This document shows, in pieces, positions 30,665-43,007 of a stretch of 64,000 nt of DNA; position 1 is the stretch's first letter, and the number at the start of each line of letters is the position of its first letter. A program made the position numbers and the translations under genes. Below the pieces are notes generated by a model. The model was given only the letters and a program-made list of their open reading frames with translations. It was not told where the DNA came from and searched no databases. Location of the stretch: the NCBI GenBank assembly GCA_002633005.1, contig NMRA01000150.1, positions 740,053 to 804,052 of the forward strand, in the 5' to 3' direction. Origin of the DNA: Phoronis australis (Eukaryota > Phoronida > Phoronidae).

Positions 30665-33600
30665 GTGAGTTGTTGCATACTTGTCAGCAGAAAAGTATCA
30701 AGGTTGAGATGAATTAAATGAACAAAAGTGAAAATTTGTGATCCATTACAGGTATTTCATAGTCAAATTGTAGAGCCAATACAGTAGGTTTTGCACAAAC
30801 TCAATGCTCATTCAACTCTCTGTCAGAATATCTGAGATCATTTTAATTTCTTGATAGGGTAGCTCAGGGTATGGTAGAATGTTTAACTTTGAGAAAAGGT
30901 ACCTCAAATGTCATACTGTACACAGGGTTACCTGTTGTACGGTGCTTAATTTGTTTCCACTCAATTATGTGCTGATTAAAATATAACAAGTTGTTACATT
31001 TTACTCTGCTAGGCTTCCCCTAAAATATAACAAGTTGTTACATTTTACCAAAGCGATTTCATATTTCATGGGTTTGCATGGTACTTTTCACAGGAGGAAA
31101 ATGGTTACCACACTTAATGGCTTCTTTCTTGATTTGTTTGAATGAAATTTTGTCCGTTCAAATTCAGATAGATGTGTCCCCATGTGCTTTCCGTTGTTTT
31201 TTAACATAAATGGTTTCTTGGTATAGTCAAATAATGTGAACCATACAGTTTCAACTCCAGACCAAAGGAGTTTCCAGGATCAGGATCAGTTTATTGTTGA
31301 AGTATTCTTACAATCTTTTGTTGGTGCTCCCAGGTCATAAACCAAGTGTGTATTTTTTCAATAAAAGCAACCATAACAAAGTGTTTCACAGAGAATTCAA
31401 TTTCGGAAACCAAAGAAAAATCAACCCTTTTAGTCCATGATAGTTTGACTTTTATCAGCCAATTTTACTGCCTTGAAATCATCGCTGATTCATTTATTGC
31501 CCCACTCCACACAAAAGGAGCAAAACCAAAGTTTCTGGTACCAACTAGTTTTGTCTACCACCTTAGTTGTAAAAATCCATTGAGGAAGTACATCTCACCG
31601 CTGTGCGGGGAAAGTTTCTTGAGAAGTGCACCATTCCTGCGGATTACAAAAAGTGCATTTTCTCTTTATATTATCTTTTAATATAAAATGTCAATTAATA
31701 TTGTTATTTTTTCAATGTTCGTTAGTACGAAGTTTATATATGAAGACAAAGATTGGACATTCTGCTATTAAAAGGCGTGAAGTCACATGTCTCATCAACA
31801 TGCATGCTTGTAGGCAGAGTAAGGGAATTTGGTTATTAACCACTTCGCTTCATCGCATATAAAAGCGCATATTAAACACTATCACTGACTTTGACGTTGG
31901 CCGTTTTTGTTCCATACAACCATCTTTCTATGAAATCTAGTTCAAATTCCTTACTGTCTTCTAAGAGTATAGTGGCCCATTCCATATGAAATTGTTGTGT
32001 GTTTTGTATGTCCATTACCAACTATTCTAATGACCCGGTGACCGCGGCCATAGCCGACCAGTCGCCAGATCTTGAAAAGTGTCTGCCTCCAGAGATCAGC
32101 TTAACACAAGTTTTGAACTGACTCATCATCGAGGAACGAGTCCCAGTTCTTTGATAAGGAAATTTGTTTTCAGCAAGAGACAAAAATGATATCATGGTGG
32201 GTATCCTCACATTTAGATGTAGTCGCAAGTAAAAGATTAGAGTCTGAATTCAGTTCTTTGTGGCAAACTGCAGAAGGATATAGTTATATTACAAACACTT
32301 CCGAGCTTGCCAATAGTTAAAAAATAATCAATTTTAAAGTTGGTGCATGTCTATACAAGAATTTAAATCTCAACCTCCTCGTTTCCAAAAGGTAATCCTA
32401 CTCTGCATCCACAGCTATCAAAACGTTTCTCACATTATCATTAAGGTTGAACTTAAGAACCCCATTAAAATCCTTTTGAAACAGCAGTTGTTGTAGTAAT
32501 AGTAATAATAATAATGATAATGGTTTGCCAAATGCATGCCATGTCAGCTCGAAGGGTATTCCTATAGAAGAGGTTTATGAAGAGTGACGCCTGAGGGTGT
32601 TTTCTCACAGCTAAAGAATACTCTCCAAAATTTTACGAAATTGTTACATGCACCCACATATCCACATTTCCATCATCTCTGTCTAGGCATCTGCAGTCTG
32701 CTATTGTATTTACAGGATCTTAGCAAGATTTGGAAAATATGTTCCTGTGATGCTAGAGAAAGAAAATGGATTTTGGACTGATTCAGTCACTGCTGTGCCC
32801 TCTAGTGGCAAATTTGTTTTTTGTGTTTGTGTGATCAATTTTCATAAAATTTGGCAAATAAGTTTCTATTATAGAGACAACTATACCTTTTTATTTGTTG
32901 ATGGATTTGACGTATTCTGTTCAACCTAGTGACCATCTTTAAGATTTTCAAGTCTTTTTTTGTCATCCACCTCTCTATCCGCCAAACCTGCCAAAAACGT
33001 AACCAAAGTTGGCATATATGTTGTATTGAAAGGAACACGACTGTCCTTGATTTTGGTTAGGTCTGGGTACTATGACATCCCATGATGAAAACCTGTTTTT
33101 TATCTTTAATCCCTTTAATCTTCGTCAAATATTGCAGTTTTTTTACTTATGAACTTGACAATGGATGATGATTTCTTTCAGATGAATACGAAATAATACT
33201 GTGCCCCTGTTGTGGCAATTTTTTTACATTTCTGCTGCGTGTCCATAGACACAATTTGAATGGGGCTATGCGGAGAATTCTCCTTGCGGTGTTGCTGCTG
33301 TACTAGTGGTGATTGAATTGCGCATGCGTGGCTGTCTGCATGTAAACAACTGGTGAAAGATCGAATTTTTATCAAAATACGTCGTCGCGCTAAGCCTTAT
33401 TACTGCTAATTTCCCTGGTGCAAGTCTTCGACAGGTGGCCACAAATTCCCAAAAGACCTAAGGTTACTATATTCGTGGACAATTGCGGTCAACAGGGTCA
33501 ACTAATTGACAAAAAGTGTGTGGATGCTGAAGCCCATGACCGTGTGTGCTCTATGACTATGCAGTTCCATTCGGAGACTACACAACATTACTTGGTAAGT

Positions 33601-34725
33601 TTTTAGCTATCAGTTTCTATCAACATCGTTCGGTGATGTTATCCCCACCAGTTACCCCACTGAATGACAGTTTTATTGAGTGGAACTAAGTGTTTCTTTT
33701 TGGAAACTCACCCGATGCCGGGTAGGCTAGCAGCACATATTCATATTGTCCTGGGTGGGAGTGTTCCCAAAATAAGAGGTGTATGGTACGTGATGCACAG
33801 AAGTCACGAGTGACTTTTTCACAGCAGTTTCTCTTCAGAACTATGCTGTTTTCAATAAAATTCTCTAGATGAGTGAGTTTCCTTATTTTATCGTGGACCC
33901 CACCCCCAGGACCACTAGCTCAGTTATCGAATTAACATGAATAAGCCTTAATTCAGTAAATGTCGTAACATTGCATTGGAAAAAATTGACACCTAGAATG
34001 AATTTTACTTGTTGAGATCAGAAGCACATTTTAAGTGAAATGAAAAATACACATTGTTAAATCACTTTTAGCCTGTTTCACATATTTTAATTCAGATATT
34101 AAATAAGACTTGGGTACAAAGGTTATTAGTTTCTACACATAAAACATGAAGGTGAAATGTCAAGTATGTTCTGCCTTACAAAAGTAGTTTTGTCTTGTCT
34201 ATTCTTTTACAATTTGCTAATATTTCTATTCTGTTACAGGCAAGAAAAAACAACTGAAACCAACCTTCTGCCCATCTATTTCACCGTTGGACAGAGTGAA
34301 AAGCAATCCTTCAGCAATAACCTGAGAGAATTGAACGTAATTCAGAAATTCAGCACCTGATATGCCTGATTATGGACCCCCTCGCAATGTTGTTTCTTTC
34401 TGTGCTTTTTCAGTTTGCCATTTGTTTTTAAATACACTGATAATTGTTTATTCTCGAATCTTGTGCATAGCAGATTCTTATCCAGCTAACTACAATTGAA
34501 AACATACAATAAGACAATCGATGCAGTCACTGAATGTCATTTCCCCATAATGTGTACCAAATTGAAAAGTTTTTACTAATAGTATAAAGCCTTTCTTCTG
34601 AAAGGAAAATTTAATGTCACTCAGCTTTTGGCTTTCATTTCACTGGGATCTAGTTTCAATCTCTTCTACAAGGTATTACTGTAGCCAAGGCTGTTCAAAG
34701 CCCCTTCCATCCATTACACAGTCAA
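30665..34725. other. intron between FTP 2 and kringle, 5' part
   Basis: Repeat-rich intron, duplicated from unit 1 up to 33,152. A frame at 33,418-33,596 (VTIFVDNCGQQGQLIDKK) ends at a GTAAGT donor and could be a fragment of an unrecognised gene, but no partner exon or phase supports inclusion in the receptor. Confidence 0.4.
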
Positions 34726-35421
34726 GTGAAGACTGCACTTGGCAGGTGCGTGAACCCCGTCCCTGCAACAGTAACTTATGGACTTCGTCCTAGACCTTTT
34801 CGCAATGCCGCCTACCAAAGACTTAGCAGGTGCTCGTGGACTGTCGCTGCTGTTAACGTGCAAGATGCTGCTTGGCTGCCAGTACAAGAACTTGGTGAGG
34901 AACCGAATGTCATCATTGCTTTCAACAGGGAAGCTCGGGAATGGCCTCCTGGAGTAGCCCAAGCATTGTGCCGTCAGCAATGGCGTGATCTTGGCGGTAT
35001 TAATGCCATCATTGTAGCAACTGATGGTTCCTTTGATGGTGAGACTAATCGTGCGGGATGGGGTTATCAAATATGCTGTGCTAACAACGTCATTGCGGAA
35101 GGTAGTGGCTGCCACCATGTATGCACAAGCAGTACGCGGATGGAGTTTGAGGCTATACAACGTGCCCTAACCAAGCTGTCACTCTTAGACCTGGAGAATG
35201 ACACCATTATCTTTGCCACTGATTCCATGGCAGTGTTGATGAAAGTTCAATCTGGTAACCTCCCAGCCAACTGGGGTGTCTTCCGATCACGCCACCCTCA
35301 TTATGTAGTGATCTGGTCTTTCGTACCTGGCCACGCCGGTGTCCTGATTAATGAGCGTGCAGATTACCTCGCTGGCTCATGCACCACCAACCAACCAACC
35401 CCTCTACTTATATTCGGCTGA
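34726..35421 (+). pseudogene. retroelement RNase H domain
   Basis: A 231-residue open frame. From about residue 100 it is a type I RNase H: VATDGSFDGETNRAGWGYQI (first Asp), TRMEFEAIQRAL (Glu), IFATDSMAVL (Asp) and VPGHAGVLINERADYLAG (His and last Asp). All catalytic positions seem intact. This arrangement is usual at the C-terminus of non-LTR retrotransposon ORF2 proteins. The frame closes shortly after the domain and a similar-looking tail continues in another frame. No reverse transcriptase is seen upstream, so the copy is 5'-truncated. Confidence 0.7.
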
Positions 35422-35423
35422 CG

Positions 35424-35914
35424 TTAAGCTGCTGGCCCGCAAACGCAACCTCGAGCAGACTGCATCCCAACTGGCGGAGTTCAATGATGGCAGCCGACTG
35501 CTCGAAGCCGGTATTATTTATGGCCATGCAGCGAAGAGTCACAAGAAGAGCCGTGCCCGAGTGCTGTCAAATCAAATGCTTACAGGCAACTTCAGCAGGT
35601 ATTATTACAGGTATCTAGTTTCAATGCCTATAGAAGCGCTTGTAAAAAGGTCCAGTTTCAACACGTGGCTTTCTTTCATGTTACCTCATTCGGCCTCAAT
35701 AACATCCACAATTAGACCCTTGAAGGTAAACAAAGCAGCATATGACTTGAATCGTTTTGAGCCCAAAACAGACTCTGAACTAGACCAGAGTGTGACTAGG
35801 TCTTCTTTAGCTTCAGTCCCTCATGTTTCTTACAGGAAAGGAAACAAGCTATTGTCCACACATGACTCATTGCCTATGAAAGGGCATCCTCACCAACAAG
35901 GCTTATTTGTATAG
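35424..35914 (+). pseudogene. tail of RNase H-bearing retroelement
   Basis: In the next frame (open 35,351-35,914) SADVKLLARKRNLEQTASQL leads into a region rich in basic residues (AAKSHKKSRARVLSNQMLTG), plausible as the C-terminal extension after RNase H. The second half (from about 35,630) is Ser-rich without recognisable features. A one-frame shift from the preceding domain marks decay. Confidence 0.4.
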
Positions 35915-37959
35915 CAGTCAGATATTGTTCGTCTGGATACACAGACAGTCCACTGGCACATTGTCTTATGATAAGTTAGTACTGCGATTCACATTTCTCC
36001 AGGGCCACTGATTTGCACATTGTTCCATGCAGCACTGCTGGTGTGTGGAAGTGCTGTGGGAAGAGAACAGAGTAACAAAGCTTGTTTATGATACAGCTTG
36101 AAGTGGCCTTAAAATGTCACTGAACATGGAACAAATATTGAAATATGAATAATTAAGTACTCCAGATTGGATCAAAAATGTTATCCCTGTTTTTCAAAAA
36201 TATATGGTGATTGCTCTAAAGTTTCACATAACATTAAATAATTACTATTTTCAGAAACCAATGGTGTATATAATGAGTATTGCATAAAACTGTGTCTTTA
36301 TTTTTTATCCCTAGCCACAACAATTCTTTAAACACATCACTTGTCTGCAAAATATACAAACCTTTGTTACCCATTTTCAAGCCTTTTTAATTTTGATACT
36401 TTCAGCAATTTTAAACTCAGATTACAGGTTCATGGGTCTGTCAAGCATACTTCTAGACTAAGGTTGAGGGAACCGTTTCTCAGACTTTTAATACTTCTTC
36501 TAATAGAAGATATGAAGACTTGGGTCATTTAAAAATGATGGATAATCTTTCTGTTGTTTAAGAGTAATTACAAATCGTAAGGCACCATCAAAAATGCAAT
36601 TTTCACAAAAATGGCAGTCATTTGAATTTATAACGACTTGCAACATTTAAAGGCATGAGTTAAGACTATTCAGTCACTGTGAATTCAGAAAATGTAATAT
36701 ATTTTCGTGGTTTTACAATTGATACAAGTAGCAAAACAGTTTCATGAAATCAACTTGAAGGGACTTCATGAAGGTTACGAATTACCTCACCATGCTCTTT
36801 TCCCCAAACATGTATTACCTGTTATTTCCACACATTCAGTTGTACCAAATATTACAATCCCCCATGCCAATCCCCGGGCCTCTCGGGACCTGAATAAGTA
36901 ATTTAACAAAATGACTTTAAAAATAGCTGTTCCTTTTCAAAGGCTTTGTTCGTTGTCTCCATTATTGAAAGTAGGCTTTGACAACAGATCTGCACTGGAC
37001 GGGAGGATCTTCTTGGTTAGCTGCAGTCAAATGCTAAAAACCAATTTTTGTCCATTCAGGGACGGTGCAGAAGCGATGCATATCTATTCTGCACGGTACA
37101 AGCCTTCAAACCTAAAAACCAAAGGTTACGTGAAAACTGACGTGATAGATTTCCATTTCAACGTGTAATAGATTTCCAGAAGACACATGATAGGGAGTAA
37201 GCAAATAGTCTAATGCAATGGATATTTATCACTCACGCACCCTTTGCCATTGGGATTGGATTGTAATCTTCATTAACCTGTATCGAGTTGACAGCATAAA
37301 CATTCAGCATTGATTGATATAACTGTCACTGATAAACTCTTAGAAATCATTCCAAACAATAATAATGCTTTGATGTACGAAAAGATCCCGATTGCTACGT
37401 CAAGTGTCGTATCACATATCACAACCTACAAAGATTAACCANCCCTCTAGTTATTGTAGATTTTCCGAATAGCCCCATTGCTTTTCATTCCACTCACCAC
37501 AGTTTCAGTCTTAATTTAATTACGTTTACTTTTATTTTGAAGTTTAATTTCCTGTAACATTTGCATCTTTGTTTAGTTGTTCCTATAAATTTTGAGTGCT
37601 TGTTGATAATTCATAATTTGGACAAGTAGTAGACAAGGGATCAGTTGTGTCAGTCTAGACTCTAAATCTGGTGACTGTACATGAAGCATTAACTGACAGC
37701 ATGCTTATGATTAAACTTGAGATAGTAGAGCTGCATTTATATAGTACAACAGGTAAGGGTTGAAATTTGGAAAACTTCTGAGGAAAAATCAAATCATTTA
37801 GTTATGAGATTAACATCTCAACAAATAAGACACCTTTGCTTTAACAATTCATCCAATTTTGAGATTGAAACTTTTCATGCTTATTCATACAGTCTTGTAT
37901 TGGATAGAACGAGTTCCTTTTTAATTTTATTTCTGTCATGTGACTTTTCCTTAAAAGAG
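35915..37959. other. intron, no gene seen
   Basis: AT-rich intron before the kringle exon. Short frames (for example 36,707-37,168) show no domain or consistent splice context. One N at 37,442. Confidence 0.5.
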
Positions 37960-38250
37960 TGATGATACATTTAGGAACAATCTTACCTAACAAAGAGTGC
38001 AAGATTGACAACTTTGGACAAACTTATTCTGGTCTAGTTAAGACCACTCAAGGCAACAACCATTGTCAGCGCTGGGACTCACAGACTCCAAATACGCATG
38101 GTATAATCACAGAAAAGCTACCAGATGATACACTACAAAGTGCTGCCGACTATTGTAGAAACCCCAACAGAAGCCTAAGTGGACCGTGGTGTTACCATGC
38201 TACTGGGAGTGGTAGATGGAGTCACTGTGACGTTTACAGATGTCCTGTTT
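37960..38250 (+). CDS. kringle domain exon
   Basis: A phase 1-1 exon encoding a complete kringle of about 95 residues with six cysteines: ECKIDN, NHCQRWDSQTPNTH, ADYCRNP, SGPWCYHATG, SHCDVYRCP. QRWD and GPWCY are diagnostic. Kringles are extracellular triple-disulphide protein-binding modules, here between the second and third lectin domains. The acceptor is CCTTAAAAGAG (pyrimidine-poor) and the donor GTAAGT. Confidence 0.9.
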
Positions 38251-38274
38251 GTAAGTATTGTAAAAGTTGCTCTA

Positions 38275-38560
38275 GTTTCTTACAGTTAGTGCAAACATTG
38301 CGTTGGGTAAGCCTGCTATACAGTCTAGATGTGGCTGTACACCCTCACATTCCTCTGTTTCTTACAGTGAGTACAAACATTGCATTGGGTAAGCCTGCTA
38401 TACAGTAGTCTACATATAGCTGCACACCCTCACGCTCTTGTGTTTCTTACAGTGAGTACAAACATTGCATTGGGTAAGCCTGCTATACAGTAGTCTACAT
38501 ATAGCTGCACACCCTCACACTCTTGTGTTTCTTACAGTGAGTACAAACATTGCATTGGGT
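38275..38560 (+). repeat. fourfold tandem copy of an exon's splice acceptor
   Basis: Four copies (about 85 bases each) of TTTCTTACAG followed by TGAGTACAAACATTGCATTG begin near 38,278, 38,366, 38,452 and 38,528. The last is the true start of FTP domain 3. The first three contain GGTAAGCCTG, a donor-like site about 20 bases after each acceptor, and lead into stops (CAG TAG in copies 2 and 3). Confidence 0.9.
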
Positions 38561-38762
38561 AAACCTGCTATACAGTCATCAACTCGTGCTGAAGGAAGTG
38601 CTGCATCACTTGCTGTTGATGGAAACAAAAACACAGACTTTGAAGGTGGTAACAGCTGTTCACGCACCACAGGCAGATCAAACGATTGGTGGAGAGTTGA
38701 CCTGGAGAATGTTTATGCCGTGTACATGGTCGATGTAACCAACAGACAGCATCTAGTCAACT
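38538..38762 (+). CDS. FTP lectin domain 3, first-half exon
   Basis: Starts TGAGTACAAACATTGC in phase 1 (completing Leu with the kringle exon) and ends at a GTATGT donor. Encodes NIALGKPAIQSSTRAEGS, ASLAVDGN, SNDWWRVDLENV and VTNRQHLVN. The FTP core is clear, but the fucose signature is absent (RQH in place of RxD), and it is too diverged from domains 1-2 to belong to their recent duplication. Confidence 0.85.
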
Positions 38763-39103
38763 GTATGTGATTTATAGTTGTATCTTGTTGAAATAAAGTG
38801 CTTTTTCAAATTTCTTTAACAAAAGTTTAAGTTTCTTCACAAGATGTTCTTTATACGTATCTGGACTTTTCTATAATGGAGGAAAACGTTTCTCTGACAC
38901 ATGCAATATGCAAATTCTGACATAAATGACAATTATACCAGTTAAAGTTTTGTTGGACCTGTACGTTGTTTTCCAACTTTCTGCCTTGATTCATATCAAA
39001 TTTTGCAGCTCCTCAGTAAACTTGTTATCATTTCCAGGTTCATCAATTAAATTAGTTAACCTGTCAATAATTTGTATCTGATAAGTTTTTATTACTCTTT
39101 CAG

Positions 39104-39322
39104 CTACAACTCTGACTAACTTTGATATCCGTGTGTCCTCCAGTGATCAGTTGTCATCTAGCGCACCCTTGTGTCACCACTTTGTTGGTACTGTTGGTGC
39201 AGGTGTAACTCAACGGATCAACTGTGACAATGCTGTATATGGCAGATACCTGTTTATACAACAACGTGGAACAGAGCCTCTTGTTATGTGCGAGGTAGAA
39301 GTATATGGCACACTTGTCCCAA
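39104..39322 (+). CDS. FTP lectin domain 3, second-half exon
   Basis: After CTCTTTCAG the exon encodes TTLTNFDIRVSSSDQLSSSA, an HHFVGTVGAG segment, QRINCDNAVYGRYLFIQQRG and LVMCEVEVYGTLVP, matching the C-terminal half of FTP domains (GRYLFIQ...CEVEVYG). Phase 1 at both junctions, donor GTAAGT. Confidence 0.85.
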
Positions 39323-40650
39323 GTAAGTAGCTGTTTCTCACAATTATACTACTGCTTTGTTTTGCTGGGATGTTGTTTGTATGGGTTTGTATATTGCATA
39401 CATTGATATAATAGCCACAGTTGTCTTCATGACATTCAGGTAACTTTTATATTCTGCCAAGGGTGAAGGGCAACTGTTGGTGTCTGTCCAAACATATAAT
39501 GTCCGTCAGCTTGTGGGTCTGTGTGCCGTTTGTGTATACGTGCAGAAAATTTTCTGTGTTAACCTCTACATTTTTCAAGGTACTTGAGCTAAACATTAAA
39601 ATTGTAACAAAACGCTGTACCGTATATTGTCGGCATTTTACAATTTTGACTTATTTTCTTGTTCTCGATTTTCACTCATACATGTAGGTAAATGGTTTTT
39701 CTGTACGCAACTGAAGCTTTGGCAGAAGATATTGCTGGCTGACTGCCTCGTCTTGTCTTTCTAATTATTGCTCTACAGAAGAGTGATTTCTGATACTTCT
39801 CAAGAAAAATTTTGATGCTGGCTTCAGTTGTAAACAATCTACATACAACTTGTTTTCTTAACTCAACTTCTAGTTCTGCTGTGCAAGTCATGCCGATTTG
39901 ATGAAACATAATTTCTTTAACTCGCGATATTTTGAAACTTTGTAGAATACTTTTTGCATGGTTGCAAAAAAGTCATAAAAATGCTAAAAAATACCAAACT
40001 CGTCCATTCATGAATCCACAATCATCTTTTCAGCCAGTACCATAAACCCTTTGCAAAGCTGTGTTTAGTTACACAATACCACTGGGACAGCTGTGTTGCT
40101 ACTAGTGGTAATTTTGATTATTTTTTACTCTGATTTTGTTGTCTGTTTCTGTATCTGCCAAACCATACAGAAGATCATTATTAAAATTGGTAAATATGCT
40201 CCTAGTTACTTTTGAAATGTTTGACTTTTGAAATTGAATTCCCAGTAAGATGTTGTTATAATCATTTCTGCTTGAAGAAATATGATAAAAATTAGCCAAA
40301 ATAGATATGATAGTTTTCGGTTCTCTGGTATCCATTGATGAATGGTTTTAGCAACTATTTGAACCATGGTAGATAAATTGGCCTATGAGTACTGATGAGC
40401 AAAACAGTGAGATTGATATCTAGATTGAGCCTCGATTTAGAAACCGCTATCTCCTGACATTGAAAACTAACAAGAGCGAGTTTTTGTGATGCGCTTGACT
40501 TATAAAATATCTATGAATGAAATGTTCATGATAACAACGATGACGATGGCAGCAAGGAGCAACAAGAACTGCTACAATCATTATTATTGCCTGGATTATT
40601 GTTTTGTTATCATTAGTTTTATTGTTATTATTATCCTCTCTACGTTTCAG
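39323..40650. other. intron, no gene seen
   Basis: Non-coding AT-rich intron with a trinucleotide/ATT-rich stretch near 40,560-40,640. Confidence 0.5.
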
Positions 40651-40869
40651 ACTATTTTGGGGGTCCAACTAATGTCAATGAGATGAAAACTCCAGGTGCC
40701 TGTCTGTCAATATTCACCGACCTCCGTGTTGACTCAGATGGATTCCTGATTGGTTGGAAGTTTAATGCTGCGCAGCCTGGCACTGTGTGGGCTGACATCT
40801 GGCGGCAGAAAGAAAACTCAGACGAGTTTACCTTGGTTCATAAAGCTCAAATAATCGTGACATATTCAG
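40651..40869 (+). CDS. receptor exon: beta-rich module, first half
   Basis: Follows TACGTTTCAG; phase 1-1 with the next exon at 43,008. Encodes YFGGPTNVNEMKTPGACLSI, FTDLRVDSDGFLIGWKFNA, GTVWADIWRQKENSDEFTLV. Alternating hydrophobic strands and the pattern G.L..W.F.A...GTV...IWR resemble an unnamed beta-sandwich module frequent in secreted proteins of marine invertebrates (my recollection). No enzymatic residues evident; probably an extracellular adhesion module. Confidence 0.65.
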
Positions 40870-41064
40870 GTATTTTTATGCACCCATGTATTTATATGTG
40901 GACGCATTATACCCTCATCCCTGTCTGTCCGTCCTGAGCCGTCTTGTGTCCAGCGTCTGCTGCTCTATCTCCAAAACTTTTAAACGTGCATTCATGAAAT
41001 TTTGCACACTCGTTTCTTTTATGAATGGGATGTTATGAGCGAACTTTCGGATGGATGCGACTAC

Positions 41065-41670
41065 CGGTGTGCCCCCTAGTGGCAATTTTGATTTTTTACG
41101 TTTATCTCTGTATCTCTAAAGGTCCTCAACGGATTTTCATTAAATTTGGTGTATGGGCATCTATTAGTGAGAAGACGCTATCGTCTCGATTTTGGATGGA
41201 TTCGATGTAGTCTGTGCTACCTAGTGGCCATTTTTAATGTTTTGAGTCTGTTTTTGGTGTCCACTCCTCCATCAACCAAACCGCTCTAAGGATGATTGTG
41301 AAAATTGACATATATGTTTTTACTATGAAGTGGACGGCTGACAATGATTTTCTGATGACTTTGACTACTGTGGCGCCTCCTAGTAGCAGTTTTTTTGCAC
41401 TCATGGCTGTATGTCCTAAACCGTTTACAGGATCTTTACTTAATTTAGCAAGTGTAATTATATGATGTTGACAACGGACGGCGATGACTTTAAAACGGAT
41501 CTGACTACTGGTGTGCCCCTTAGTGGCAATTTTAGTTTTTTACGTTGAGTCTGTATCTTCGAAGGTCCTCTACTGATTTTCATAAAATTTTAAATATAGG
41601 CATCTATTGGTGAGATAATGCTATCTTCCTGTTTTTGGATGGAATCGAGGTATTTCGCGCCACCTAGTGG
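41065..41670. repeat. CTAG-box repeat array 1 (CTCF-like)
   Basis: Boxes of the form CC(C/A)CCTAGTGGC near 41,071, 41,218, 41,513 and 41,657 (the box at about 41,378 is CCTCCTAGTAGC), spaced about 140-155 bases. Intervening text alternates between TTTTTACGTTTATCTCTGTA-like and GGATGGATTCGATG-like segments, showing a higher-order unit of about 450 bases with three boxes. On the opposite strand the boxes read GCCACTAGGNGGC, close to the CTCF core. Confidence 0.7.
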
Positions 41671-42179
41671 CGTTTTTTTTGCTATTTTCAACTCTTGTTT
41701 TTGGGGTCAACCCCCCTTATCAACCAAATCATTCTAGGGATGGTTTTGAATATTGGCGTATATGTTCTAAGTGTGAAGAGGACATTCGATGGCGGTGACT
41801 GACTACTTTGGTGCCTCTTGAAAATAAGTTTGGGATCTCATCATCCTGTCTAACTTTGGTTCTTACCTGTATTCCAGGTCACAACATGTTCTAGTCGATG
41901 ACTCACTTTCACATGTCAAACAATTAATGTCATGAGTGCCTCAATGTTTTTGTGTTGGTCTGGTGCTTTTCACAGGAAGTGCAATTGGGATATTTATTTC
42001 CTTGTTTGTATTTAGACTTATAGTTGACACAAAGCAAGATGACTGGGTGCAATTAACCCTACCTCAGATAAGAAAGACAAAAGTGATTACCACATTGTCA
42101 ATTTCTTCCTTGTCAGTTCTGTTTACACACATACTTGCACGTTTTCCCGTTCAGTGATTTTACCAGATGTAGGGGGTTC

Positions 42180-42690
42180 TGAGCCTGTGATAACTTCTAC
42201 CTTCTTTGTTAACTACCAAGCACACTCCTTTGTCTGGTATGACAACAGGCAGGCCAATTATCTACTAGGCTTACTATAGACCAGGTGTGAACACAGTCAA
42301 ACTCCAGTGAATTCGTGTATTCGGAAAGAATAGATTGTCGTAACTTCGGTTGCAGTTGAGCGAGTTTGGCGATTGAAAAACTAAAAATGATCACCATTTT
42401 ACGAAGATTTCAGAAATGCTATTGGTTTACGTTCAAGTGTGTTATAACTTAACTTTTATTTTTAACTACACAGCCCAGTCAGGGTAGATATGATCTTATT
42501 GGAGATTGTAGCAATTATCGAACAAAAGAGAGCTGGCCCTCCAACCATGAATGCCAGAATGGAGTTAATCAGTCGTGTAAGATATTGGCGACGGGTAAAT
42601 TTCCCAACTTGTTGTTGGGCTATAGAATCGAACAAGTTGGGAGCAACGGGAAAACGCCGTAATGTGGAGATCATTTCATGTCATGTATAA
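42180..42690. repeat. dispersed repeat family, third locus
   Basis: Shares CTTTGTCTGGTATGACAAC, AGGCAGGCCAATTATCTAC, AATTATCGAACAAAAGAGAG and the CCAACTTGTTGTTGG / GAACAAGTTGG hairpin with the copies in units 1 and 2, with clear divergence. Confidence 0.65.
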
Positions 42691-43007
42691 ATGCAACATT
42701 TGACATAAATAGGTATCATCAGGGATCACAGACATGACCTGACAGTGCATGTGGAACTCTGAATTCTAAGGGCTGTTGTGTTTGCACAAGGCATCTTGTT
42801 CCTTCATTCCCATTCAAAACAGTGAATTTCCTGCCATTATGATTTGGCTAAACGTCCATGTAATTAAGCCTAATAATTATGTATCTGTACTCAAATGTAT
42901 GTAAAGAGCGTGCCATATTGATATGTTGTGACTCTTCTAGAAAGATTTTATTCTTTCATTAGTACTGGTTAATATATGGTATGTGTCTTTTTGTTGTGTA
43001 TTTTCAG

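Larger units (their letters stand above)
25281..33152 (+). repeat. segmental duplication unit 2
   Basis: Second copy of the two-exon FTP module with its introns. It lacks both transposons of unit 1 and so gives their empty sites, but carries its own insertions: a 35-bp inverted-repeat element at 25,742-25,880 and about 2.3 kb at 27.78-30.08 kb. Confidence 0.85.
40870..43007. other. intron with CTAG-box repeats and dispersed repeat
   Basis: Contains the first CTAG-box array (41,071-41,670; separate entry) and a dispersed-repeat copy at 42,180-42,690. No exon recognised between the two halves of the beta-rich module. Confidence 0.5.

Noticed and set aside
33418-33606. Possible exon ending in GTAAGT
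   Set aside because: No recognisable domain, and joining to the next acceptor (34,240) gives an immediate stop.
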